Source: Sulfitobacter albidus (GTDB taxonomy: Bacteria; Pseudomonadota; Alphaproteobacteria; Rhodobacterales; Rhodobacteraceae). Taken from it: a stretch of DNA of 64,000 bases. Location of the stretch: the NCBI RefSeq assembly GCF_018200035.1, contig NZ_CP073581.1:740501-804500 (forward strand), given 5' to 3'. Positions 1 through 7,107 of this stretch are shown here, one piece after another. Under the pieces are notes generated by a model. The model worked only from the letters and a program-made list of their open reading frames with translations. It did not search any database and was not told the DNA's origin. Both the position numbers and the translations under genes were made by a program. Positions within the stretch are counted from its first letter, which is position 1; the number at the start of each line of letters is the position of its first letter.

Positions 1-1
1 G

Positions 2-379
2 GATATCTCCAGCCGCCGGGTGCTGATGCTGACAGGGGTGATCGGCGCGCTGGCGATGCTGCTGGCAGTGGGGCTGGCGCTTGCGGGGCTGGCGCAGGCG
101 GTCTGGGCCATGCCGGGGGCGCTCTTTGTGCTGATGGTGGCCTATAACGGCGTGCGGCAGGGGCGGTCGACCTATCTGGTGGATATCTCGCCCGCGGATC
201 GGCGCGCGGCCTACGCCGCCGTTTGCAATACGGTGATCGGTGCGCTGCTGCTGGTGGCGGGGCTTGCAGGTGGTGGGGCGGCGTTGTTCGGCCCGCAAGC
301 GGTGCTGGTGCTGTTTGCGCTCATGGCCGTTGCCGCCGCCGTCGCAGCATATGGCCTGCCGGAGGCGGAGGACGGTTGA
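2..379 (+). CDS. MFS transporter, C-terminal part (cut by window edge)
   Basis: The reading frame is open from the window edge and ends at TGA 377-379, leaving about 125 residues. The piece has alternating hydrophobic stretches that look like the last transmembrane helices of a major facilitator superfamily permease, and a short loop with the pattern RQGRSTYLVDISPADRRAAY, which fits a conserved cytoplasmic loop near the C-terminus of such carriers. The substrate cannot be read from this fragment. It ends in a charged tail (PEAEDG). The next gene begins 48 bases downstream with its own ribosome binding site. Confidence 0.7.
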   Translation, partial: DISSRRVLMLTGVIGALAMLLAVGLALAGLAQAVWAMPGALFVLMVAYNGVRQGRSTYLVDISPADRRAAYAAVCNTVIGALLLVAGLAGGGAALFGPQAVLVLFALMAVAAAVAAYGLPEAEDG

Positions 380-427
380 ACTGCGCGCGCGATCCACTAC
401 GCTAAGCCCAACGCAAAGGGGACCAAC

Positions 428-649
428 ATGCCCAAGTACAACCGTAACTTCGACCTGACCCTCAACGACATCGACATGATCGAGGCGGCCTTGCAGGTCG
501 TCAAACGCGATCTGTCATTGGGGCGCGATGGCTCCCGCGCGCTGCTGCCGGAAGTCGAGGGCGGCGATCCGGTACGCGTCATCGACGATTTGCTGGGGCG
601 GCTGCACAATCAAAAGATTTTTTACCGCCCAGCGATGAGCCTTACGTAA
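428..649 (+). CDS. small conserved hypothetical protein (73 aa)
   Basis: A 73-residue soluble protein with a good Shine-Dalgarno-like stretch (AAAGGGGACC) just before ATG 428. The N-terminus (MPKYNRNFDLTLNDIDMIE) looks like a beta strand followed by an acidic helix, and a second helical part carries VRVIDDLLGRLHNQKIFYRP. There is no signal peptide, membrane segment or cysteine motif. It looks like the short Rhodobacterales-specific proteins of unknown function found in related genomes. It converges with the MAPEG gene on the other strand, whose stop is only a few bases away. No function is assigned. Confidence 0.65.
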   Translation: MPKYNRNFDLTLNDIDMIEAALQVVKRDLSLGRDGSRALLPEVEGGDPVRVIDDLLGRLHNQKIFYRPAMSLT

Positions 650-653
650 GCGG

Positions 654-1076
654 CTAGGCGGCCAGCACGGCAAATCCCATCGCAAGGCAGCACAGCCACC
701 CGCCGACAAAGATCAACGGCCGCAGCGGCAGGCGCGCGCCCGCGGTGATGTAGCCAACCGCATGGGCCACGCGCAGGACCAGAAAGGCGACGCTGGTCCA
801 CAGGGTCAGCGGGCCAAAGGCATCCGCGCGATCCGCCAGCAGAACGAGAATGGCAAAGGGCATGCCCTGTTCCAGCAGGTTGAGATGCGCCCGGTAGGCG
901 CGCTGCACCCAGGGGCGCTGCAACGCCGGATTGGCGATGCGCACGAACCCGTCAGGCGCGTCTGCGGGCAATGAACCTTTGGGGGCGGTATTCACCCCGA
1001 CGATGTACGGAATCCAGAGCGATGCGGCCATCAAGGCGATGACGGCGAGAACGGTCAATTCGACAGGCATGGTCAT
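654..1076 (-). CDS. MAPEG family membrane protein
   Basis: A 140-residue integral membrane protein with four hydrophobic segments (about residues 3-24, 65-85, 90-108 and 118-138). A polar stretch between the first two (LQRPWVQRAYRAHLNLLEQGMPFAILVLLADR) holds the R-A-x-x-N-x-x-E pattern typical of the MAPEG family (membrane-associated proteins in eicosanoid and glutathione metabolism). Bacterial members are usually glutathione-linked or of unknown activity; no substrate can be inferred. It lies 4 bases after the ArsR/AHSA1 fusion gene on the same strand and is probably co-transcribed with it. Confidence 0.85.
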   Translation of the reverse strand: MTMPVELTVLAVIALMAASLWIPYIVGVNTAPKGSLPADAPDGFVRIANPALQRPWVQRAYRAHLNLLEQGMPFAILVLLADRADAFGPLTLWTSVAFLVLRVAHAVGYITAGARLPLRPLIFVGGWLCCLAMGFAVLAA

Positions 1077-1080
1077 CGGC

Positions 1081-1851
1081 TCACATCTCCATCTTCAGGG
1101 GTTGGCCGGTTTCCAGCCAGGATTTGAGAGAGCCGGCAAACCGCGCCCAGCCTTCGCGCACACCGTCCTGACCCGCGGGGATGTCGAAATGTTCGATCGT
1201 CAGTTTGCACAGCGGCCCTTCGGCTTCGATCAGGAACGCCATGTGCGACGCCTTGGCGTCGGGGCCAAAGAAATCGGGCTCGAAGGTCGCCTCGATCCGG
1301 CTTTTGGGTGTAATCGACAGGGCTGTCTGGCGAAACATGACGCTGCCGTCATCCCGGAGCCAGCGCATTTCGGTGTCGACGGCGGCCTCGCCGTCGACGC
1401 GATTGCACAGGAAGTGATAGGCGGCCATCTGCGCGGGATCGCTCAGCGCGTCCCAAAGCGCATCCTGCGTGCAGCGGATGAAGGTTTGCAGGACAAAATC
1501 GGGTTTCTTTAGAGTATCGGTATCGGTATCGGTCATTGCCGTCTCGCTTTCCAATCTGGTTTTGAGGTCAAGGGCTGCTCGGGTCGCCGGTTTCACGAGC
1601 AGCGGCTCGATCCAGCGATCAATGGCTTCCTGCAGGGGCAGAGCATTGAGGTAGTGATATTTGAAGCGCCCCCGTTTGCGGCTCACGATCAGCCCGGCAT
1701 CCTCAAGCACGCCGAGATGTTTCATCACCCCAAAGCGGGACATGTCCAGCAGCTCCGTCAGGTCGGCGAGGCTCTGTCCATCGCGCTGACGCAGCGCGTC
1801 GAGCAGGGTGCGGCGGGCCGGATCGGCAAGGGCTTTGAAGATCGTGTCCAT
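1081..1851 (-). CDS. ArsR-family HTH regulator fused to AHSA1/SRPBCC domain
   Basis: A 256-residue two-domain protein. Residues 1-95 form a winged helix of ArsR type (MDTIFKALADPARRTLLDAL, then LLDMSRFGVMKHLGVLEDAGLI as the recognition region). Residues 110-256 form an AHSA1/START-like (SRPBCC) domain, with the usual opening about a protein that bends membranes or binds hydrophobic ligands (FIRCTQDALWDALSDPAQMAAYHF). Such fusions are known in Actinobacteria and Proteobacteria and probably sense a hydrophobic ligand through the second domain. A 32-base interrupted palindrome lies immediately upstream and is the likely autoregulatory operator. The MAPEG gene follows after 4 bases. Confidence 0.88.
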   Translation of the reverse strand: MDTIFKALADPARRTLLDALRQRDGQSLADLTELLDMSRFGVMKHLGVLEDAGLIVSRKRGRFKYHYLNALPLQEAIDRWIEPLLVKPATRAALDLKTRLESETAMTDTDTDTLKKPDFVLQTFIRCTQDALWDALSDPAQMAAYHFLCNRVDGEAAVDTEMRWLRDDGSVMFRQTALSITPKSRIEATFEPDFFGPDAKASHMAFLIEAEGPLCKLTIEHFDIPAGQDGVREGWARFAGSLKSWLETGQPLKMEM

Positions 1852-1864
1852 AGGAGCCTTATAG

Positions 1865-1896
1865 GTTACTCAATAGTCACGTGACAATATGGTAAC
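1865..1896. promoter_or_regulatory. putative ArsR-family operator (interrupted palindrome)
   Basis: Outer arms GTTAC (1865-1869) and GTAAC (1892-1896) flank a perfect core GTCACGTGAC (1876-1885); the outermost five bases on each side (CATTG reading outward) also mirror each other. The site begins 14 bases upstream of the ArsR/AHSA1 start codon and lies in the gap to the divergent hydrolase gene at 1970, so it could control both. Assignment to the ArsR protein is by position and family habit only. Confidence 0.6.
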
Positions 1897-1969
1897 GTAT
1901 AAATTTTGCGGAGCCTGTTGCCCAAGCCGCCGCTGGCGCCCATGATCGGCGCCAAACGGGAGCGCGCAA

Positions 1970-2707
1970 ATGGCTGATTTTCTTGATACACCGCAGGGCC
2001 GCAGGCTGGCCTATCACCGCACTGACGGGACGGGTCCCTGCGTGGTCTTTCTGGGCGGGTTGAAGTCCGACATGATGGGCACCAAGGCCGTGCATCTGGA
2101 GGATTGGGCCCGTGCGACGGGCCGCGCGTTCCTGCGATTCGACTATTCCGGGCATGGCTCATCGTCAGGCACGTTCGAGGAGGGGTGCATCGGGGATTGG
2201 CACCGTGACACGCTCGCCGCCGTCGAGGCCCTGACGGAGGGGGCGATTGTGCCCGTGGGCTCGTCCATGGGCGGCTGGCAGGCGCTTTTGCTGGCGCGCG
2301 CGTTGCCCGAACGGGTGGCCGGGCTGGTCACCATCGCCGCCGCGCCCGATTTCACCGAGGACGGATGGTGGGCTGGCTTTGACGCCGAACAGCGCGCGCA
2401 GATTGAGACGACGGGCCGGGTTGAACTGCCGTCGGACTATATGGAGCCCTACGTCGTCACCAAGCGCATGATCGAGGACGGGCGCGATCATCTGGTGCTG
2501 CGCGACGCGCTTGATTTGCCGTTTCCCGTGCGGATGCTGCAAGGCACCGCCGACACGGCCGTCACGGGTGAGACGGCGAACCGCCTCCTCGCCCACGCAA
2601 ACAGCCCCGACATGCAGCTATTGCTGGTCAAGGACGCCGATCACCGTTTTTCGGACGGGCCGTGCCTGCCACTGATTGAACGCGCCGTCGAGGAGGTGCT
2701 GGCGTGA
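1970..2707 (+). CDS. alpha/beta hydrolase
   Basis: A 245-residue cytoplasmic alpha/beta hydrolase. The nucleophile elbow is GSSMGG (about residues 98-103), an oxyanion strand is VVFLGGLKSDM near residue 30, an aspartate lies in LQGTADTAV (about 192), and the histidine in KDADHRFSD (about 224) completes a plausible Ser-Asp-His triad. The pattern resembles ABHD10-like or small carboxylesterases rather than dedicated polyester depolymerases. It is divergent from the ArsR/AHSA1 gene and its TGA overlaps the GTG start of the next hydrolase, so the two are translationally coupled. The substrate is unknown. Confidence 0.82.
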   Translation: MADFLDTPQGRRLAYHRTDGTGPCVVFLGGLKSDMMGTKAVHLEDWARATGRAFLRFDYSGHGSSSGTFEEGCIGDWHRDTLAAVEALTEGAIVPVGSSMGGWQALLLARALPERVAGLVTIAAAPDFTEDGWWAGFDAEQRAQIETTGRVELPSDYMEPYVVTKRMIEDGRDHLVLRDALDLPFPVRMLQGTADTAVTGETANRLLAHANSPDMQLLLVKDADHRFSDGPCLPLIERAVEEVLA

Positions 2708-3671
2708 AGTGGGTGGGGCGCATCGCGGGCGGGTTTGCGGCGGTGATCCTTCTGCTGTGGGCCTTTGGCCCCTATGAGCCTGCGGATCTTGCGACGGATT
2801 TTGACGCGGGCGAGCTGGATCGCGGGGTCAGTGCCTATCTCAACTGGCGCGAGGCGCAGGTGGACGGGATCACGCCCGGCGTCGAGAAACAGGTGATCTG
2901 GGCGGGCGCGCCGGAGACGGCGACGGAATGGGCCGTCGTCTACATCCACGGCTTTTCCGCAACGGCGCAGGAGATCCGCCCGGTGCCCGATCGTGTCGCC
3001 GAGGCGCTGGGCGCCAATCTGGTGCTGACGCGGTTGCAGGGCCACGGGCGCGGGGCGGAGGCGATGGCCGAAGGGACCGTCGCGGGTTGGATGAACGACA
3101 CCGCCGAAGCGCTTGCGATTGCGAATAAAATCTCGGATCGCACGCTGGTAATTTCAACCTCCACCGGCGGGACGCTGGTGGCGGCGGCGGCGGTGGATGC
3201 GGGGCTGATGCAAGAGGTGGCTGGTGCGGTGATGATCTCGCCCAACTTTGCCGTCAACAACCCGGCAGCACCCCTGCTGACGCTGCCCGCCGCGCGCTAC
3301 TGGGTGCCACTGATTGCCGGTGACAGGCGCAGTTTCGAGCCGCTCAACGACGATCAGGCGCGGTACTGGACGACCAAATACCCTTCGACCGCCGTGATGC
3401 CCATGGCCGCCCTCGTCAAAGCGGTGGACCGCCTTGATCTGAGCGACACCGAGACGCCTGCGCTTTTCATCTTTTCCGATGAGGATCAGGTGGTTGATGC
3501 CACGGCAACCCGTGCTGCCCTGGCCGAATGGGGGGGCCGACAACACAGTGGACGCCGGAGCTGACCGAGGCGGACGATCCATCGCGCCACGTCATCGCGG
3601 GCGATATCGTCTCACCGGGTCAGACGCAGGCGACGGTGGCGCGGATCCTTGACTGGGCGGCGGGGCTCTAG
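2704..3671 (+). CDS. alpha/beta hydrolase, membrane-anchored N-terminus (frameshifted)
   Basis: Starts with GTG 2704 inside the stop of the previous gene. Residues 1-25 hold a hydrophobic segment (signal anchor), and the core shows VVYIHGFSA and a nucleophile elbow ISTSTGG (near residue 155). The frame read from the start ends early at 3564 with an atypical tail. Adding one G to the run at 3531-3537 restores a continuous reading to TAG 3669-3671 (ending RILDWAAGL) and brings back a histidine in PSRHVIAGD that fits the catalytic His. The full product would be 322 residues. Either a homopolymer read error or a real break that removes the catalytic His. Confidence 0.75.
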
Positions 3672-3674
3672 CCC

Positions 3675-4304
3675 GTGCGCCGCCCGCGCAGCATGTGGAG
3701 CCTTGAGACGTTTGGCCGGGTGCGCCTGTCGCCACACTTCTACATGCGTGACTTTATGTTTAGCGAAATCAGTGGGTTTCACGGCATTCCTAACGTACCG
3801 GATGAACCTGATCTGGCGATTGCGCGCGGGCGGATGCTGTGCACGAAATTGCTGGACCCGTTGCAGGAAACCTTTGGCCGGATCGCGGTCCGCTCGGGCT
3901 ACCGCTCTGCCGCGCTCAACACCTATGGCAATGAGAACAAGCTGAACTGCGCGCGCAGCGACAACCCGATCGAATGCCATATCTGGGACATCCCCCAGAC
4001 CCCGGTGGCCGGCGCGTCGCTGGTCATCCCATGGTTTGCCGACCGCTACGCCGAGGGGCGCGACTGGCGCGATCTGGCGTGGTGGGTGCACGATCATCTG
4101 CCCTATTCAGAGATGTGGTTTTTCCCCAAACTCGCGGCATTCAATCTGGTCTGGCGGCCTGAACCGCAGCGCACGATCTCAAGCTACATCGCGCCGCGCG
4201 GCATGTTGCTGCGTGCGGGCGAGGCGCCGGGAGAAACGCCGGAGCAACGGCGCGCCCGCTACGGCGATTTTCCACCGTTTCGCGGCATTCGCTACCCCGA
4301 ATAG
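3675..4304 (+). CDS. hypothetical protein, peptidase M15-like fold suspected
   Basis: A 209-residue protein from GTG 3675, four bases after the preceding stop; an ATG at 3693 would give 203 residues starting MWSLETFGRV and is equally possible. The middle (KLLDPLQETFGRIAVRSGYRSAALN) is the pattern of D-alanyl-D-alanine carboxypeptidase/hedgehog-type (M15) proteins, where SGYRS precedes metal ligands; later histidines occur in IECHIWD and WWVHDHLPYSEMWFF. There is no signal peptide. The similarity is by motif only, and the zinc site is not certain, so it is left as hypothetical with an M15-like region. Confidence 0.65.
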   Translation: MRRPRSMWSLETFGRVRLSPHFYMRDFMFSEISGFHGIPNVPDEPDLAIARGRMLCTKLLDPLQETFGRIAVRSGYRSAALNTYGNENKLNCARSDNPIECHIWDIPQTPVAGASLVIPWFADRYAEGRDWRDLAWWVHDHLPYSEMWFFPKLAAFNLVWRPEPQRTISSYIAPRGMLLRAGEAPGETPEQRRARYGDFPPFRGIRYPE

Positions 4305-4375
4305 GCGCGCCCCCTTGCGCCGCCGCGCGCCGCTTGGCATTGCACGGACACGACCCAGCAAGGATGCGCCCCGCC

Positions 4376-5086
4376 ATGAAAGACGCTTTGGTTTTGCTCC
4401 CCGGTATGATGTGCGACGCGCGGCTTTTCGGGCCGCAGATCGCGGATCTCTCTGCCGACACCTCGGTGATGGTCTGCCCTGTGACCCAAGGCGAGCGGGT
4501 AGAGGAAATCGCCTCGGCGCTTTTGGACGTGTTGCCCAAGCGGTTTGCGCTGGCGGGGCTGTCGATGGGCGGGATCGTCGCGATGGAGATCCTGCGCCGC
4601 GCGCCTGACCGCGTGAGCCGCATCGCGCTCATGGACACCAATCCGCTGGCGGAAACACCCGTCGTTGCCGCCAATCGCGAGCCGCAGATCGTCAAGGCGC
4701 GGTCGGGGCGGATGCTGGAGGTGATGCGCGACGAGATGAAGCCGAACTACCTCGCCCCCGGACCCTACCGCAGCGAGGTGCTGGAGTTGGTGATGGACAT
4801 GGCGGAGCGGCTTGGCCCGGAGGTTTTCATCCGCCAATCCCGTGCGCTGCAACGCCGCAAGGATCAGCAGGCGACACTGCGCAAATGCAAGGTGCCGGCA
4901 TTGGTCCTGTGCGGCGCGCATGACGCCCTGTGCCCGGTCAAACGGCATGAGTTCATGGCGGAGCTCATTCCCTACGCAAAACTGGTTGTGCTGGAGCACG
5001 CGGGCCACCTGCCGACGCTGGAACAACCGGACGAGACGACGGCGGCGCTGCGCGAGTGGCTGGCGCAACCCTACGTGCTGCAATAG
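4376..5086 (+). CDS. alpha/beta hydrolase
   Basis: A 236-residue hydrolase. ATG 4376 is preferred over ATGs upstream because the protein then begins with the conserved first strand MKDALVLLPGMMCDARLFGP. The nucleophile elbow is LAGLSMGG (about residues 59-66). Acid and base candidates are in LVLCGAHDALCPV and EHAGHLPTLEQP, so the triad looks complete. It resembles small carboxylesterase/proline-iminopeptidase-like family members such as those acting on short esters. The gene stands alone between a hypothetical gene and the convergent DUF6151 gene. Substrate unknown. Confidence 0.82.
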   Translation: MKDALVLLPGMMCDARLFGPQIADLSADTSVMVCPVTQGERVEEIASALLDVLPKRFALAGLSMGGIVAMEILRRAPDRVSRIALMDTNPLAETPVVAANREPQIVKARSGRMLEVMRDEMKPNYLAPGPYRSEVLELVMDMAERLGPEVFIRQSRALQRRKDQQATLRKCKVPALVLCGAHDALCPVKRHEFMAELIPYAKLVVLEHAGHLPTLEQPDETTAALREWLAQPYVLQ

Positions 5087-5089
5087 CCG

Positions 5090-5662
5090 TTACAGCGGCA
5101 GCTTGGCGCGCTCTTGCGGGGTAGGGACATAGACGGGGGCGACGGGCTTTCCTGTCTTGATGTCGAAGAACGAGGTTTGCTTCCACCGGCCGGTGACACG
5201 CGCCACGAACGCCCGCCAGATCGTGCCGCCGTAAAGCTTTAGCGTTGAGCTGTGCCTCGACGTGCCGTCGGGCTGGGGGATGAACGCCTCTGACGCGACG
5301 GGGCCGATGGCCTCGGTGCTGTCGAGCAGGTTGGTCATCATCCCGGCAAGCGCGAATTTGGGCGTCGGCAGCATGGTGAACATCGGGACACCGCAGCAAC
5401 TGGCGCGAAAGCGCAGCAGTTTTTTCGGTGAAAACGAAAACACCGCGAGGTTGCCGCGCCCGCGTTGAAAGCTGATCTTGTCCGGGGTGGTCTGGTACAG
5501 CTCAACGCCGCGATCTTCGGGATCAACGCCGGTGGTGTAGAGCACCGCGGCCCGGCACGCGCTGCAATAGCAGCGCACGTGATTGCCGGACCGAGGGGAG
5601 GCGCCGTGCAGCGTGCCCGCAATCTCGCCGCATGCGCAGGAGAAAGGGACATCCGCCACCAA
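5090..5662 (-). CDS. DUF6151/GFA-like cysteine-rich protein
   Basis: A 190-residue protein with paired cysteines that suggest a zinc site like that of the GFA (glutathione-dependent formaldehyde-activating) fold: FSCACGEIAG near the N-terminus, VRCYCSACRAAV at about residues 29-40, and RASCCGVPMF near 86-95. It is close in pattern to proteins named DUF6151 in Rhodobacteraceae. Its start codon lies directly against the stop of phaZ, so it is likely read from the phaZ transcript, but there is no known link to PHB breakdown. Function unknown. Confidence 0.68.
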   Translation of the reverse strand: MVADVPFSCACGEIAGTLHGASPRSGNHVRCYCSACRAAVLYTTGVDPEDRGVELYQTTPDKISFQRGRGNLAVFSFSPKKLLRFRASCCGVPMFTMLPTPKFALAGMMTNLLDSTEAIGPVASEAFIPQPDGTSRHSSTLKLYGGTIWRAFVARVTGRWKQTSFFDIKTGKPVAPVYVPTPQERAKLPL

Positions 5663-6970
5663 TCAGGCCGCCGCGTTCTTGTTGGCGGCGGTTTTGTTCG
5701 CGTCCGACTTTTTCTTCTGGCGGAAGCCGGGAGGCGTCGCACGTTCGTTGTCGTCGATGAAATCCAGCACCAGCGGGCGGATGTTCTGGCGCCAGCTCTT
5801 GCCCGCGAAGATACCGTAGTGGCCGGCACCTTCCTCGACGTGGCTGGCCTTTTGGCTGTCTTTCAGCCCGGTACACAGATCCAGCGCCGCGATGCACTGA
5901 CCGGGGGCCGAAATATCATCCTTCGTGCCTTCGACGGTCTTCACCGCGACATCGGTGATCTTGCCGATGTCGACGCGCTTCCCCTTGATCGTGAACTGGT
6001 TTTTCGCGATTTCGCCGGTTTTGAAGATCCGCTCGACGGTGGAGAGGTAGAATTCGGCGGGCATGTCCATCACGGCGAGATATTCGTCGTAGAACTTGTT
6101 GTGTTTGTCGTGCTCATGCGCCTCGCCACTGGCGACCCGGCTGATCTGACCCATGAAGGCATCGCGGTGGGTGTCCATGTTCATCGAGATGAACGAAGAG
6201 AGCTGCAGCAGCCCCGGATAGACCTTGCGCCCCACGCCTGCGTATTTGAAGCCGACGCGCTGGATCATCATTTCCTGCAACTGACCCATGGTGACGGAGT
6301 GGCCGAAATCGGTGACTTCGGTGGGGGCGGCATCGGGATCAATCGGCCCGCCAATGAGGGTCAGCGTGCTGGGCTGTGCCTTGGGGTCTTCCTCGGCCAG
6401 GTAGGCGGTTGCGGCCAGCGCCAGTGGGGCGGGCTGGCACACGGCGATCACATGGGTATCGGGGCCGAGGTGGCGCATGTAATCGACGAGGTGCATCGTG
6501 TAGTCTTCGACGTCGAACTTGCCCGCGCTTACGGGGATGTCGCGGGCGTTGTGCCAATCGGTGATGTAGAGGTCACAATCGGGCAGCAGGCTGATCACGG
6601 TTGAGCGCAACAGCGTCGCGTAATGGCCCGACATGGGGGCCACGAGCAACACCTTGCGCTTGGGCTCGCTGCGACCCTGCACACGGAAGTGCAGCAGATC
6701 GCCAAAGGCACCGGGCAGCTCGATCTCTTCGGCGACGAGGCGGTCGGTGCCGTCGCTGCCTACAAAAGGGGGGATGTTCCAGTCGGGTTTGAGGTTCATC
6801 CGGCTGAAAGTACGTTCCGTCACTTCGCCCCATGCGCCCAGCCATTGCAAGGCAGGGTTTGGAATGGCGGCAAAAGCCGGGTAGGATGCCATGGCGAGCG
6901 CTGACGCGCCAAGCCACTGGTTGGTATTCCGAACCGTTTCCATCAGGTCGTAGGATGCCATGTAACGCAT
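5663..6970 (-). CDS. phaZ: intracellular polyhydroxyalkanoate depolymerase
   Basis: A 435-residue cytoplasmic enzyme that cuts stored PHB into hydroxybutyrate units. Start at ATG 6970 is chosen because GGAG lies 5-10 bases upstream and the product begins MRYMASYDLMETVRNTNQW, as in the PhaZ (PhaZa1-type) family; the frame is open further upstream but runs through the twin palindromes. The lipase-box-like VIAVCQPAPLAL carries the catalytic cysteine, LVAPMSGHYATLLR an oxyanion region, and the conserved C-terminal PHB_depo_C part ends with VEEGAGHYGIFAGKSWR. It is divergent from phaC. Confidence 0.93.
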   Translation of the reverse strand: MRYMASYDLMETVRNTNQWLGASALAMASYPAFAAIPNPALQWLGAWGEVTERTFSRMNLKPDWNIPPFVGSDGTDRLVAEEIELPGAFGDLLHFRVQGRSEPKRKVLLVAPMSGHYATLLRSTVISLLPDCDLYITDWHNARDIPVSAGKFDVEDYTMHLVDYMRHLGPDTHVIAVCQPAPLALAATAYLAEEDPKAQPSTLTLIGGPIDPDAAPTEVTDFGHSVTMGQLQEMMIQRVGFKYAGVGRKVYPGLLQLSSFISMNMDTHRDAFMGQISRVASGEAHEHDKHNKFYDEYLAVMDMPAEFYLSTVERIFKTGEIAKNQFTIKGKRVDIGKITDVAVKTVEGTKDDISAPGQCIAALDLCTGLKDSQKASHVEEGAGHYGIFAGKSWRQNIRPLVLDFIDDNERATPPGFRQKKKSDANKTAANKNAAA

Positions 6971-6989
6971 TGGGGAGCTCCTTTTCCGG

Positions 6990-7028
6990 CCCGGATATCC
7001 GGGCACTGTTGACGCCCGGATATCCGGG
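6990..7028. promoter_or_regulatory. twin 14-bp perfect palindromes between phaZ and phaC
   Basis: The sequence CCCGGATATCCGGG occurs twice, at 6990-7003 and 7015-7028, each a perfect palindrome, with starts 25 bases apart. They sit 20-60 bases upstream of the phaZ start codon. They may be a paired operator or two hairpins in the phaZ leader. They do not resemble the CTGC-N3-GCAG PhaR sites nearby. Confidence 0.6.
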
Positions 7029-7072
7029 TATGTCGCCGATCCCCTCGCGAATTTGGGCGACAATCGTTAAAA

Positions 7073-7086
7073 TGCTGCAAGTGCAA
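7073..7086. promoter_or_regulatory. putative PhaR-type site (imperfect) upstream of phaC
   Basis: TGCTGCAAGTGCAA, read as CTGC-N4-GCAA, lies 22 bases upstream of the phaC start codon. It matches three of the four right-hand bases of the CTGC-N3-4-GCAG pattern known for rhodobacterial PhaR, and is the weakest of the sites found in this window. Confidence 0.42.
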
Positions 7087-7107
7087 ACATAGGACGGACG
7101 TGTTGAG

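Noticed and set aside
1876..1885. GTCACGTGAC as a stand-alone E-box-like site
   Set aside because: It is the centre of a longer mirrored operator and is better explained as part of it.
5465..6604. Long plus-strand frame opposite phaZ
   Set aside because: It lacks a ribosome binding site and overlaps the real, motif-bearing phaZ.
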